A stretch of 64,000 nucleotides of DNA from Dendrosporobacter quercicolus (GCF_900104455.1 NZ_FNHB01000001.1:1043959-1107958), one strand, 5' to 3'. Positions 34,085 through 43,202 are shown, counted from the first letter of the stretch. Notes: a model not told the origin generated them from the letters alone. A program made the numbers and translations.

Positions 34085-36460
34085 TCAAGCCCTTGTAATT
34101 TGCACTAAATTGGTATGGGTCGGATTGCCAAAGGCCAACGGTGTCGGGTGATATTTTGTCAAAGTATTAATACTTCCCCGCCGGTCCACGCCCTCAGCGT
34201 CCGGCATCCACCAGGCGCCCTGCGGTACCGATGCCACACCTGGCATAATCCGGGAAGTGACCTTAACCGGCAATACAATAATGCCTCTGTCATTATACAC
34301 TTTTACCAGTTCGCCATCGTTCAGCCCACGCTCCGCTGCGTCCAGCGCATTCACCCATACTTCCTGCCTGCCGGCCTCCTCCATCCAGTCTACATTATCA
34401 AACACCGAATGCACCCGCCGTTTATAATGGTGACCGATGCATTGCAGCGGGTATGTTTCCCGCAGCGGATCTTCCGGTCCTTCCCAGGCCGGCACATACT
34501 TGGGCACAGCGGGAATTTCGCGGGGGTTTTTCATATCCCACAGGCGGGACGAAAAAATTTCAATTTTTCCTGAAGGTGTTGGAAACGGATTGTTTTGCGG
34601 ATCTTCAATCTGTTTTTGGAAGGCAATTGCCGGCTCCTTATGCTCCCAGCGGTAAACCCCGTTCCTCGTAAACTCTTCGTAAGAGGGAAAGCCGGGATTC
34701 TTTTTCGCTGTTTCCTCCACCAGGTAACGCAGCCACTGCTCTAAAGTCCGTCCTTCGGTAAATTTCTCCTTAAGTCCCAGTCTGCCGGCAAGATCACTAA
34801 TCCAGTCATAACCGTTACGGCATTCAAACACAGTATCAACCGCTTTGTTCATATATAGAACGTAATCGCCCCAACCCCAGGGTGTAACAATATCATCACG
34901 TTCCATCATGTTATCCGCCGGTAAAAGAATATCGGCAAACTTAGCGCTGGGTGTCAGAAACTGTTCACTTACAACCAGAAATTCCACCAAATTCTCATCC
35001 GCCAGTATTTTGGCTGTGCCGTTATTATCAGCATGTTGCGTTACCAAACAATTGCCGCCTAAATTAAATATCAATTTTATATTGGAGTTTAATTGTCTTG
35101 CCCCTTTCACACTTAACTCAGAACCCATTCCCTTACCGCGCACAATTGCATCCGGCCAGCTGAATACTGAAATTTGTGCTTTATGAGGATTGGCCGCCGG
35201 AATGGATGCCACGAAGTTTCCCCGGGCCTGATAACCACTGCCTGACGCCCAGCCGCCTTTTACACCGACATTTCCAGTCATGGCTGCCAGAGCTATTCCA
35301 CTGCGCACTACCTGTTCACCATAAGCATGCCGCTGTGGACCATAGCCCTCAATCAACGCCCCCGGCCGATTGGTGGCATATTCACGCGCCAGCTGGATAA
35401 TGGTCTCCTGCGGTATGCCGGTGATGGCTTCCGCCCAGGCAGGCGTCTTGGGCGTATTGTCCTCGCTGTCACCTAGCACATAGCTTCTATAGGAATTTCC
35501 GGCCGGAATGCCGGGCGGCATATGGTCTTCATCAAAACCCAGGCAATATTGGTCTAAGAATTTCTGGTCATGAAGGTCCTCGGTAATCATGACATACGCC
35601 ATAGCATCAAGCAAAGCACTGTCGGTTGTCGGCCGGATGGGAATCCACTGATCGGCTAAGCTGATTGCTGTATTGGAATAAATCGGATCAATTGTGATGA
35701 TTTTCGCTCCGGCTGCCTTTGCCCTTTTTAAATAATAGGTTGTATTTGTGCCATGGATAGTTTCAGCCGGATTCCAGCCTAATAAAATAATTACTTTGGA
35801 GTTTAACCAATCCTCCCGGTTATTTCCCGTATTTGTCGTACCATAGGTGTAAGGTGTAGCCATGTGTGTGCAGGCGGTACTATAATTTCCGTAGTAGGAC
35901 AAATATCCGCCCTGCAGCCCCAGCAGCCGCTCCATCCATACTCTTTCAGATACTCTTCCGGAGTTCCCCCACCCGTATTGTATATAGATGCCGTCCGGGC
36001 CATATTGCTGCCGAATCCGTTGGGTATGGCCGGCAATGGTATCCAGAGCTTCATCCCAGGTAATGCGCTCAAAATTTCCCTCCCCCCGTTTTCCAACCCG
36101 CTTCATCGGATATTTAAGACGATCGGGATGATACAGCCGCTCCCGGTAGGAACGGCAGCGCAAGCAACCGCGCAGTTGCGGCTTTTGCGGTGTATCGGGA
36201 ATATCATCTTCCGTGGAAATCCGTACAATCCGGCCATCCCGGACATGAACCTGAATCAGGCACCGTCCCCCGCAATTATGACTACCGGAAGTACGCACAA
36301 TTTTTTCATCTACCGCTGTTTCGCCGGAAAATGACGTTAAAGTAAATCCATCTTTCCAAAATAAATAACTGCCTGTTGCCAATCCGGCTGCTGCCACTCC
36401 TAAAGTCAGAAATTTCCGCCGGGTAACAGGACGTTTCCATAATACGTTTTGGTCTGACAC
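34085..36460 (-). CDS. Tat-exported molybdopterin oxidoreductase, DMSO-reductase family catalytic subunit
   Basis: A 791-residue catalytic subunit. The Tat signal RRKFLTLGVAAAG is at about 14-26. An N-terminal [4Fe-4S] site is formed by NCGGRC (Cys63, Cys67) and RGCLRC (Cys99, Cys102). Ser194 in YYGNYSTACTH sits where DmsA-type enzymes use serine as the molybdenum ligand, and the C-terminal dinucleotide-binding domain is complete (EVWVNALDAAERGLNDGELV). It likely reduces an S-oxide, N-oxide or similar acceptor outside the cytoplasm. The GTG start at 36460 has GGGAGGAAGGATT before it. The operon supplies export (tatA), an electron-transfer subunit, a chaperone and cofactor enzyme. The substrate cannot be told from sequence. 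Confidence 0.92.
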   Translation of the reverse strand: MSDQNVLWKRPVTRRKFLTLGVAAAGLATGSYLFWKDGFTLTSFSGETAVDEKIVRTSGSHNCGGRCLIQVHVRDGRIVRISTEDDIPDTPQKPQLRGCLRCRSYRERLYHPDRLKYPMKRVGKRGEGNFERITWDEALDTIAGHTQRIRQQYGPDGIYIQYGWGNSGRVSERVWMERLLGLQGGYLSYYGNYSTACTHMATPYTYGTTNTGNNREDWLNSKVIILLGWNPAETIHGTNTTYYLKRAKAAGAKIITIDPIYSNTAISLADQWIPIRPTTDSALLDAMAYVMITEDLHDQKFLDQYCLGFDEDHMPPGIPAGNSYRSYVLGDSEDNTPKTPAWAEAITGIPQETIIQLAREYATNRPGALIEGYGPQRHAYGEQVVRSGIALAAMTGNVGVKGGWASGSGYQARGNFVASIPAANPHKAQISVFSWPDAIVRGKGMGSELSVKGARQLNSNIKLIFNLGGNCLVTQHADNNGTAKILADENLVEFLVVSEQFLTPSAKFADILLPADNMMERDDIVTPWGWGDYVLYMNKAVDTVFECRNGYDWISDLAGRLGLKEKFTEGRTLEQWLRYLVEETAKKNPGFPSYEEFTRNGVYRWEHKEPAIAFQKQIEDPQNNPFPTPSGKIEIFSSRLWDMKNPREIPAVPKYVPAWEGPEDPLRETYPLQCIGHHYKRRVHSVFDNVDWMEEAGRQEVWVNALDAAERGLNDGELVKVYNDRGIIVLPVKVTSRIMPGVASVPQGAWWMPDAEGVDRRGSINTLTKYHPTPLAFGNPTHTNLVQITRA

Positions 36461-36501
36461 AATCCTTCCTCCCGTATTTTAAAAATACACTTTAAAACCT
36501 T

Positions 36502-36690
36502 TTAGCTTTTTTCCGCTTCCCGGCCTGGCGGTTTGGCTTCTTCCCCTGCCGTCGCCCCACTGGTCGCCCGCCGGAACTCCTGTAGTCCCCTGCCAAGCGC
36601 CTTACCTAATTCAGGTAATTTCCCCGGCCCAAACACAACAAGGGCAATAATCAGAATAAGACCTAATTCCGGCATACTAAAGTTAAACAC
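36502..36690 (-). CDS. tatA: Twin-arginine translocase subunit TatA
   Basis: A 62-residue TatA/E-type protein with one membrane span (LGLILIIALVVFGPGKLPEL), the conserved FGPGKLPELGKALG hinge and an amphipathic helix with a charged tail. It builds the pore that exports folded Tat substrates, here most likely the molybdoenzyme encoded next. The GTG start at 36690 has AAAGGAG seven bases upstream. No tatC is adjacent, so the general TatC must be elsewhere. Confidence 0.92.
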   Translation of the reverse strand: MFNFSMPELGLILIIALVVFGPGKLPELGKALGRGLQEFRRATSGATAGEEAKPPGREAEKS

Positions 36691-36724
36691 AGCATTTCTC
36701 CTTTCCTGGTATTACTTACACCGG

Positions 36725-36806
36725 CGGCGGCAATCCCCAACGGTGCATTGCCGCCAAAACAAAAACGCAGAAAACCGGAGACCAAAATAGTCTCCGGTTT
36801 TCTGCG
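36725..36806 (-). terminator. Tandem hairpins between the adenosyltransferase and tatA genes
   Basis: CGCAGAAAACCGGAGAC (36766-36782) pairs perfectly with GTCTCCGGTTTTCTGCG (36790-36806). On the minus strand it is followed by TTTTTGTTTTGG, a strong terminator. A second hairpin with GGCGGCAAT / ATTGCCGCC arms follows at 36725-36754, right before the tatA ribosome site. The 75 bases left hold no clear promoter, so this may be a leader attenuator and not only the end of the upstream gene. Confidence 0.75.
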
Positions 36807-36983
36807 GCCAACTTGTTTATTGTATATTATTATTTATAGCATAAATTAATGTATAATAAATGTCAATATTAAATTTGTCCTTTCGGTGAACAAATGAGTG
36901 GCGTAGCGAAAGCCGTTCTCAAATATTTATTACTTTAGGCCCACCTACTTTTCCGGGATTCTAAGAGTATCAGGAACACCGCT

Positions 36984-37529
36984 TTACTGCAGCGGCTTGG
37001 TGCTGTATTCGGTCATGAGCTCCTGCTCTTCCTCCACCGTTCGCGCCAGAGTGTACAGCACATCCGAAAGGCGGTTGACATATTTGAGCAGCAACGGATT
37101 GACCGGCTCCTGTTCGGCCAGTGCAATAATCAGGCGCTCGGCTCGCCGGCAAACGGTCCGGGCCATGTGCAAAGCACCGGAGGCCTTGCTGCTGCCGGGC
37201 ACGATAAATTTGGCGGCGGGATTGAGGCGGGCGACATAGACGTCGATCCAGCTCTCAAAACGGGTAATGTGTTCTCCCGTCAGTTTGGAGGAAAACTCCC
37301 GGCCCGATGGATCAGCCAATTCAGCGGCCACCGCGAACAATTCTCGCTGGATAATGTGAAGCTGCTCTCTGATTTGAGCGTCTTCCACGAAGTTTTTGGC
37401 AAAACCCAAAGTAGAATTGAGTTCGTCAATGGTGCCGTAACTGTCTACTCGGGCACTGTGCTTGGGAACGCGGGTACCGTCCAGCAAACTAGTCTGGCCT
37501 TGGTCGCCGCCGCGGGTATAGATCATCAT
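36984..37529 (-). CDS. pduO: PduO-type cob(I)alamin adenosyltransferase
   Basis: A 181-residue ATP:cob(I)alamin adenosyltransferase that makes adenosylcobalamin. The N-terminal IYTRGGDQGQTSLLDG, VDSYGTIDELNSTLG and the C-terminal CRRAERLIIAL and KYVNRLSDVLYTLAR are family signatures, the last two including the ATP and cobalamin contacts. The start is ATG 37529, with AGAGGTG about six bases upstream; an adjacent ATG (37526) is equally possible and a longer frame upstream is not family-like. Single gene ended by the hairpin at 36766-36806. It fits a genome that uses B12, as does the cobalamin riboswitch at 50698-50855. Confidence 0.92.
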   Translation of the reverse strand: MMIYTRGGDQGQTSLLDGTRVPKHSARVDSYGTIDELNSTLGFAKNFVEDAQIREQLHIIQRELFAVAAELADPSGREFSSKLTGEHITRFESWIDVYVARLNPAAKFIVPGSSKASGALHMARTVCRRAERLIIALAEQEPVNPLLLKYVNRLSDVLYTLARTVEEEQELMTEYSTKPLQ

Positions 37530-37562
37530 ACGAAACACCTCTTTCTTATTATCTATAGCCAT

Positions 37563-37924
37563 TATCTAAATTTATCATTAATTAATATCTATTATCAATA
37601 ACTTCTCTCTTTATTTTATGATTCCTGCCGTTTTTCGAAACTATTTTAAAAATATTTTTTATTATTGCTAAGCGCTGCAATTCTTCTACACCGGTTCCTT
37701 ATATTCGATGCGACAGAATTTTGCCGCCTTCACCAAGAAGATCGCCCATGAACACGCCGGAAAGCAAGTTAACGCTTCATTTTGGGAAGGATTTTCGCCA
37801 GGCAAAGGATATTAACCGTTAGCGCATTTCCGGCTTGCTTATAAATCGCGAGTCTGAATTTGCAGCGCCTTTTCAAACAAATCATCCGGGAAGCTCCAGA
37901 GCCGCCAGCATTCTTTTTGGACAA
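37563..37924. other. Intergenic stretch without a recognised gene
   Basis: About 360 bases. The left part is A+T-rich, the right part (37700-37880) is more balanced and may be decayed coding sequence, but no frame can be recognised. Confidence 0.4.
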
Positions 37925-38003
37925 TTAGACAATTAGTTAGACAATTAGGGACGTTCCTTTTTTGACACATTGTAACATGTTGACAAAAAAGGAACGTCCC
38001 CTA
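37925..38003. repeat. Inverted GGGACGTTCCTTTTTTGACA repeat pair preceded by short direct repeats
   Basis: GGGACGTTCCTTTTTTGACA at about 37948-37967 is mirrored by TGACAAAAAAGGAACGTCCC at about 37980-38000, forming a long hairpin. It is preceded by repeats of TTAGACAATTAG. The core is the same as in the tandem repeats at 8131-8188. It directly abuts the truncated cupin gene, so the element may have replaced that gene's 5' part. Confidence 0.75.
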
Positions 38004-38264
38004 TGTCCTCCGCCCCATCGTAATTTTGAACTTTTTCAAATGGAACTTGATGAAGGATGTAGATATACTTCTGTGGGACACCCTGAAAAGTCTCAGGAAT
38101 ATTTAATGGTTTTAGATGGTCAATTAACGCTAGATGTTAACAATGAAACCTTTATTCTGCATACAGATGATACCATTACTTTTACTGCTTCCGCCAAACA
38201 TGTTTACTTGAACAGTGGCAAAGGCATCTTAAAAGCTGCCATAATAAATTTTTATCCTGTCTAG
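38001..38264 (+). pseudogene. Cupin-domain fragment, probably the C-terminus of a truncated HTH-cupin regulator
   Basis: The frame encodes a small beta-barrel cupin (GCRYTSVGHPEKSQEYLMVL, then DGQLTLDVNNETFILHTDDT and ADSAKH-like FTASAKHVYLNSG). This is the sensor domain of XRE-cupin regulators, whose N-terminal helix-turn-helix is missing. Upstream in the same frame lies the GGGACGTTCC repeat, not protein-like sequence, and there is no ribosome site before a start codon. The simplest reading is a regulator whose 5' part was lost at the repeat. A stand-alone cupin starting inside the repeat is possible but less likely. Confidence 0.6.
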
Positions 38265-38605
38265 CAATGTTCCATAATATGATTGCTTTATTCCAAAAGC
38301 AATCCAGCATCCGTCTATATCCTCGATAATAAACTCTTTGTTATTATAATCATAACGCCAAGCATGGCAAACTCTGCTGCCAAAAAGGCACTGATATTGT
38401 CACTTGCATTCTTTTGGAAATTACTGTATAATTCAAATAATACAATATGAGATTGTCAGTTTAGTTGACCATTACAATATGGAGGCTAATATTTTTCCTT
38501 ATTCCGTCCAGGAATAGCGTCAAATATTGGTTTTTTGTTTTTTCAGGCAACAAGCGATAGGTATATTTGCCGTCGCCCCAAAAATATATACTGGGAGGAC
38601 AGATT

Positions 38606-39166
38606 ATGAGTGAAGTAATAACCGCCCTGTTAGAACGCAGGAGCATCCGGAATTTTAAACCGGACCAAATCAAGGCCAGCGAGTTGGAGACCATCATTAA
38701 GGCCGGCCAATTTGCCCCAAGTGCCGCTAACCAGCAGTCCTGGCATTTTACTGTAGTCCAGAACTCGGACCTGTTAACCCGGATTAGTAAAGCGATCCGA
38801 AACATTTTTTTGCAATCTGGCAACCCCGCTTATGTGGAAAGAGCCAAAGCGGAAAACTTCAGCCCCTTTTATCATGCTCCTACTCTGATTATCGTTGCAG
38901 GCGATCAAAAATCAATCGCGCCCGAACCGGATGCCAGTCTTGCCTTAGGCAATATTCAACTGGCTGCCCATGCTTTGGGCGTAGGTTCGGTCTGGGTTCA
39001 CTCCCTGCGCCAATTGTTCACCTCGGAAGAAGGCCAGGCCTTGAACCAGGAGCTAAAGATTCCCGAGGGCTATACCATTTTCGGCTCAGCCGCCCTCGGC
39101 TACAATGCCGGTGCTACACCGACCGCCCCGCCGCGCAAGGAAGGCACGGTAACCACTATAAAATAA
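38606..39166 (+). CDS. Nitroreductase-family flavoprotein
   Basis: A 186-residue FMN-binding nitroreductase with the N-terminal ALLERRSIRNFKPDQI and QFAPSAANQQSWHFTVV, the FMN-contacting segments, and a C-terminal FGSAALGYNAGATPTAPPRK that forms the second half-site. Such enzymes reduce nitroaromatics, quinones or other compounds with NAD(P)H and are homodimers. The start is ATG 38606 with GGGAGGACAG upstream; the longer open frame before it covers this ribosome site. Single gene with its own terminator. The physiological substrate is unknown. Confidence 0.9.
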   Translation: MSEVITALLERRSIRNFKPDQIKASELETIIKAGQFAPSAANQQSWHFTVVQNSDLLTRISKAIRNIFLQSGNPAYVERAKAENFSPFYHAPTLIIVAGDQKSIAPEPDASLALGNIQLAAHALGVGSVWVHSLRQLFTSEEGQALNQELKIPEGYTIFGSAALGYNAGATPTAPPRKEGTVTTIK

Positions 39167-39217
39167 CAACAGAAGCATGGTCGTTCCCTCCGGGGACCCG
39201 ACCATGCTTCTGTTGTT
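39165..39217 (+). terminator. Long hairpin after the nitroreductase gene
   Basis: AACAACAGAAGCATGGTCG pairs with CGACCATGCTTCTGTTGTT (to 39217) around a 15-base loop. The arms are perfect over 19 bases. A short T-rich end is part of the stem, so it should work in either direction. Confidence 0.75.
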
Positions 39218-39691
39218 AGTGCGCGGTTGCTCTGAAAGCCGGCCAGACAACGAAGCGTCCAGAGTACCTTCATACTATTTCGATGAATGAAATTCTTTGG
39301 AACAAGCCAAATATGCTACTATCAGTTCATGTGGATTGGCAGGCACGGAGCTTAGTTGTGGTTGAAACAATGTGGCTATACCCGTCATGCTCTCATATAC
39401 TCCTGGTGCCCACCATAATCCAGCAACTTTGCTTATCCGTTCAGACACAACGATTTTGCAGGAAACCACTGTAGTTCTAAATTAATTATTTAAGTAATCC
39501 GCACAGTGATTTAACGCTTCGTTGGTCGCTTTGTGAGAAAGGCGTTGCACCTTATAATCTCCAATAATTCCTATTTTAATTGAACTATTTATTTTTATCC
39601 TTCAATATTTAATTAAAATATTACTTAAATTTCGATTAGAGAAACAAAAAGGGAGGGCCGTAACCTACTTGAAATGGTTCTGACATTTCCC
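39218..39691. other. Intergenic stretch without a recognised gene
   Basis: About 470 bases between the nitroreductase terminator and the end of the minus-strand metal-transport operon. Short open frames exist on both strands but none has a ribosome site or family features. A weak GGAAATG/CATTTC hairpin right after the ATPase gene is followed at distance by TTTTTG on the minus strand and may end the operon. Confidence 0.4.
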
Positions 39692-41299
39692 CTATATCGA
39701 AGAAAGCTGCTCCAAAGCACTTTCACAGGATAGCAGTAAGCGTGTATAGGGATGCTTGCTGCTATTCAGCGCCTCTCCACCCTGGCATATTTCACAAATG
39801 CAGCCATTATTCATTACGGCTATGCGATGGCAGAAAGAACGCAACACCCGGATGTCATGGGAAATCATCAGGATGCTGAATTTGAATTGGGCGTGAAGCG
39901 CCTGCAGCAGTTCAAGTATTTGGCGCTGAATGCTCATATCCAACGCCGAGACGGCTTCATCACAAATCAAAACATCCGGTTTTAAAATCAGGGCCCGGGC
40001 GATTGCAACCCGTTGGCACTGACCCGTACTTAACTGCGGCGGCCGTCTGTGCTGCATGTCGCCACTGATTCCGACTGCGTTCAAATAGTATTTTACCAAA
40101 TCGTTTCTTTCACTGTGCGGAACGGTTTGCAAATATTGCAGCGGCTCGGAAACAAGCTGAACGGCCGTGTATCTTGGATTCAGGCTGGCTCTGGCATCCT
40201 GAAAAATCAACTGGATATGCCTGCAAATCTCTCGTCTTCTTTTCCCTGTAAGCGCACCGATGTTTACGTCTTTATAAAGTATTTTCCCCTTTTCCAGCCG
40301 CTCTAATCCGACAATACAGCGGGAAAGGGTTGTCTTGCCGCAGCCGCTTTGTCCTAAAATACCCAATATTTCTTGCGGGTGAAGCGAAAGATTGACTTGA
40401 CTTAAAACCGGCTTGCTTGTCTGGAAGCTTTTTTCCAATTCCACGATTTTGAGGATTGGTTCATGGCTTGAAACAGCTTGTCCTCTTTCACAGGTAAAAG
40501 GGAAATTGCGGGCATTGATCAGCTTTTTCGTATATTCATCCTGAGGCTTGGAAAACAGTTCTGCCGGTGTGCTCTGTTCCACAATATTCCCTTCATTCAA
40601 GACAATGATCCGGTCGCTGACTGCATTTACGACAGCGATATCATGAGAAATAAACAGGATGGTCTGGTTAAAATCATGCTGGATTTTTTTCAGCAGGGCA
40701 AGAACCTCTCTTTGACTGACCGTGTCAAGGGCGGAGGTTGGTTCATCTGCCAGCAAAACAGCAGGGTTCAGGCATATTGCCATTGCAATGCAGATTCTTT
40801 GACACATCCCGCCGCTTAGCTGGAATGGGTACGAATTTAAGACCCGGCCGCTATCGGAAAAATTCAGCCTCTCCAGGGTGCGCTCCATGAGTACGGCCGC
40901 CTCTTCGCGGGCGGCAATCTGATGGTAGCATAGCGTTTCCTGGAACTGATCCTTGATTTTCATGACCGGATTGAGCGACTGTTTGGCATCCTGAAAAATT
41001 GTCGCCACTTTTTTGCCGCGTATTGGCTTCCAGTTAAAATTTTTATCTGCAAGCATGATTTCCGCTTCACCGCGAATGTTCATTTTTCCGTCAACGGTGG
41101 CGGAGGGCGGTAAAAGACCGGTAATGGCTTTGGCAACCGTTGATTTTCCCGAGCCGCTTTCGCCTAAAATGGACAGGATCTCGCCTTCCTTTAAATCAAA
41201 GGTTATTCCCTTGAGAATGTTGCTGATCCGGCGGTTCTGCCAATAGGAAACCTGCAAATCAGTTATGCCTAAAATCAAATGATCACTGTTTTTCACCAT
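39692..41299 (-). CDS. Fused double ATPase of a nickel/peptide-type ABC importer (NikDE/DppDF-like)
   Basis: A 535-residue protein with two complete ATPase domains of the oligopeptide/nickel family. The first has GESGSGKST at about 46 and LSGGMCQRICIAMAI, the second GQSGCGKTT at about 318 and LSTGQCQRVAIARAL. Both keep Walker B (LLADEPTSALD and LICDEAVSALD). NikD and NikE, or DppD and DppF, are separate proteins in most bacteria, so this is a natural fusion. It powers the two permeases encoded just upstream. The start is ATG 41299 with AGGTG close by. The second signature has Thr for Gly (LSTGQ), a mild deviation. It is the last gene of the cobalamin-riboswitch operon. Confidence 0.9.
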   Translation of the reverse strand: MVKNSDHLILGITDLQVSYWQNRRISNILKGITFDLKEGEILSILGESGSGKSTVAKAITGLLPPSATVDGKMNIRGEAEIMLADKNFNWKPIRGKKVATIFQDAKQSLNPVMKIKDQFQETLCYHQIAAREEAAVLMERTLERLNFSDSGRVLNSYPFQLSGGMCQRICIAMAICLNPAVLLADEPTSALDTVSQREVLALLKKIQHDFNQTILFISHDIAVVNAVSDRIIVLNEGNIVEQSTPAELFSKPQDEYTKKLINARNFPFTCERGQAVSSHEPILKIVELEKSFQTSKPVLSQVNLSLHPQEILGILGQSGCGKTTLSRCIVGLERLEKGKILYKDVNIGALTGKRRREICRHIQLIFQDARASLNPRYTAVQLVSEPLQYLQTVPHSERNDLVKYYLNAVGISGDMQHRRPPQLSTGQCQRVAIARALILKPDVLICDEAVSALDMSIQRQILELLQALHAQFKFSILMISHDIRVLRSFCHRIAVMNNGCICEICQGGEALNSSKHPYTRLLLSCESALEQLSSI

Positions 41300-41306
41300 C
41301 AATCAC

Positions 41307-42143
41307 CTATATCCTGAGAATTTCAAAAGGATCCAGCCAGTCCCGGAGGCCTTCCCCAATCAGGTTTAATGCCAATACCGTAAAAATGATAAAAATTGCC
41401 GGCCCCATCAGGATGTGAGGAGCCTCCAGAAACTGGGCCCGTCCATCGGCCAGCATACTGCCCCATTCGGGTGCTGGCGGTTGCGCGCCCAAACCTAAAA
41501 AGGAAAGCGCGGAGATTGACAAAACCAGGTTGCCCATTTCAAAGGTGGCTTGAATCAGCACCGGGGCAATCGCTTTGGGCAGCAACTCCCGCACTGCAAT
41601 GGTATGTTTTTTTGCGCCAAGAACCCGGGCGGCTTCAACGGTAGTATCATTTTTTGCCTGAAGCACAATGCTCCTGGTCAGCCGCGCAAAGGGAACCCAC
41701 CATACCGCTACAACCACCAGCAATAGATTGGTAAGGCTTATACCGAATAGCGCGGTGACAACCATGGCAAGAACGATAAACGGGAAGGCCATGAGCACAT
41801 CAATGATACGGATAAAGACAATATCGATCAGTGTATCATGAAACATGCCCGTCAACAGGCCGATAAACAGGCCGATCGTCAAGGCCGCGGTCAAGGCCGC
41901 GGTAGTGGAAACCAAAGTCGTTTTTCCCCCATGCAGGGTTCTCGACAGCATATCGCGCCCAAAATGATCGGTTCCTAACAGATGTTCATAGCTTGGCGCT
42001 TCAAGGCGAATGGCGGCATTCTGTTCAACGGGGCTGTATAGACTGAAAAAGGAGGCGCCTGCGATCGAAATGATCATGCCGCAAAGAATAATCATTCCCA
42101 GAGTAAGACAAACCTGCCACCGCTTAAACCGGTGTTTTTCCAA
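41307..42143 (-). CDS. ABC importer permease, NikC/DppC-like
   Basis: A 278-residue inner-membrane permease of the peptide/nickel family with about six spans and the ATPase-contact EAA loop (EAARVLGAKKHTIAVRELLP). The early segment LLGTDHFGRDMLSRTLHGGK is the DppC/NikC hallmark. The start is taken as TTG 42143, since AAGGAGG lies eight bases before it; the frame extends 12 codons further but inside the preceding gene. The two permease genes overlap by 20 bases, which suggests translational coupling. It pairs with the NikB/DppB-like protein. Confidence 0.9.
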   Translation of the reverse strand: MEKHRFKRWQVCLTLGMIILCGMIISIAGASFFSLYSPVEQNAAIRLEAPSYEHLLGTDHFGRDMLSRTLHGGKTTLVSTTAALTAALTIGLFIGLLTGMFHDTLIDIVFIRIIDVLMAFPFIVLAMVVTALFGISLTNLLLVVVAVWWVPFARLTRSIVLQAKNDTTVEAARVLGAKKHTIAVRELLPKAIAPVLIQATFEMGNLVLSISALSFLGLGAQPPAPEWGSMLADGRAQFLEAPHILMGPAIFIIFTVLALNLIGEGLRDWLDPFEILRI

Positions 42144-43101
42144 TTTCTGCGCCTCCTTTGCTGCCGATTTGAGGATCAAGCAGCGTATAAATCAAATCGA
42201 CAATTAAATTGATCACCGCCACGATCGAAACCGTAATCACGGCATAGCCCTGAATAACAGGATAATCCTTACGCATGACACTGGTCATCGCATAATCGCC
42301 GATTCCGGGCCAGGCAAAAATACTCTCAATGACAACCGACCCGCCCATTAGGGTGGCAAAAGTAAGGGAGATCATCGTCGTAATTGGTATCAGCGCATTT
42401 CTCAAGGCGTACAAAACAACATGCCGCCGCGAAAGTCCCCGGGAAAGCGTCGCGGTGATATAGGTTTGACCAAATTCTGAAAGCATACTGGCGCGAACCA
42501 TGCGGGTCAGCTGAGGCGCGCCAATCAGCCCCAAGGTGACGGCAGGCAGCCACAGCCTGTGCAATTCCGAACTGCTGCTGATTTCATAAAAATGAAAGTT
42601 TACGGCAAAAACCGAAAGCAAGGCCAGACCGATGACAAAGCCGGGCAGGGAGGCAAAAAACACGCAGACAAAGCGAATAACACTGTCTGCAAGCTTGCCG
42701 GCCCTAACTGCCGAAATAATGCCGAACACAATGCCCAAAACAATTTGAAGCAGCAGGGCCGTCACCGAAAGCATCAATGTTGCAGGCAGCCGCTCGCCTA
42801 TTTCCACCGCGACGGGCCGTCCCGTATAGATCGATGTCCCCAGGTCGAGTCGCAGCAAACGCTTCATCCAATTGACGTATTGAACAAAAATATTCTGATT
42901 CAGCCCCAGTTCCTGGCGCAATTCTATTACGCGGGCTTCATAGGCGGGCGTATTTACCAGGGGCATGTCGCTAGGCTGTCCCAGAAACAGCGTTACCGGA
43001 TCACCCGGAGCCAGGCGGATTAAAACAAAGATAAGAATCGTAGACAGAAACAGCGTAATCAAAACCGAGCCTGTCCAGCTGATCAGCTTATTTTTATACA
43101 A
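42124..43101 (-). CDS. ABC importer permease, NikB/DppB-like
   Basis: A permease of about 325 residues from the chosen start. An N-terminal span (LITLFLSTILIFVLIRLAPG) leads into a long periplasmic loop (GDPVTLFLGQ...LGLNQNIFVQYVNWMKRLLRLDLGTS), the DppB/NikB pattern, followed by five spans and the EAA-like loop TATLSRGLSRRHVVLYALRN. The start is proposed as TTG 43101, which follows GGGGGGAGG; upstream codons (ATG 43131 and ATG 43182) lack ribosome sites. The start is the least certain part. It acts with the NikC-like subunit and the fused ATPase. Confidence 0.85.
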   Translation of the reverse strand: MYKNKLISWTGSVLITLFLSTILIFVLIRLAPGDPVTLFLGQPSDMPLVNTPAYEARVIELRQELGLNQNIFVQYVNWMKRLLRLDLGTSIYTGRPVAVEIGERLPATLMLSVTALLLQIVLGIVFGIISAVRAGKLADSVIRFVCVFFASLPGFVIGLALLSVFAVNFHFYEISSSSELHRLWLPAVTLGLIGAPQLTRMVRASMLSEFGQTYITATLSRGLSRRHVVLYALRNALIPITTMISLTFATLMGGSVVIESIFAWPGIGDYAMTSVMRKDYPVIQGYAVITVSIVAVINLIVDLIYTLLDPQIGSKGGAEIGKTPV

Positions 43102-43202
43102 ATTGCCTCCCCCCTGTTGCTGCAGGATCATTTGCCAAGCCTGCGCGTTACAGACAGCTAACAACAGGAACAACGCGAACATGGAGATGTCAGCACTGAT
43201 TG

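Noticed and set aside
37962..38264. Complete stand-alone cupin protein
   Set aside because: Its first residues would be encoded by the extragenic repeat and no ribosome site precedes the start; a truncated regulator is more likely.
38461..38823. Minus-strand frame at the start of the nitroreductase gene
   Set aside because: Antisense to a well-supported gene and without recognisable motifs.
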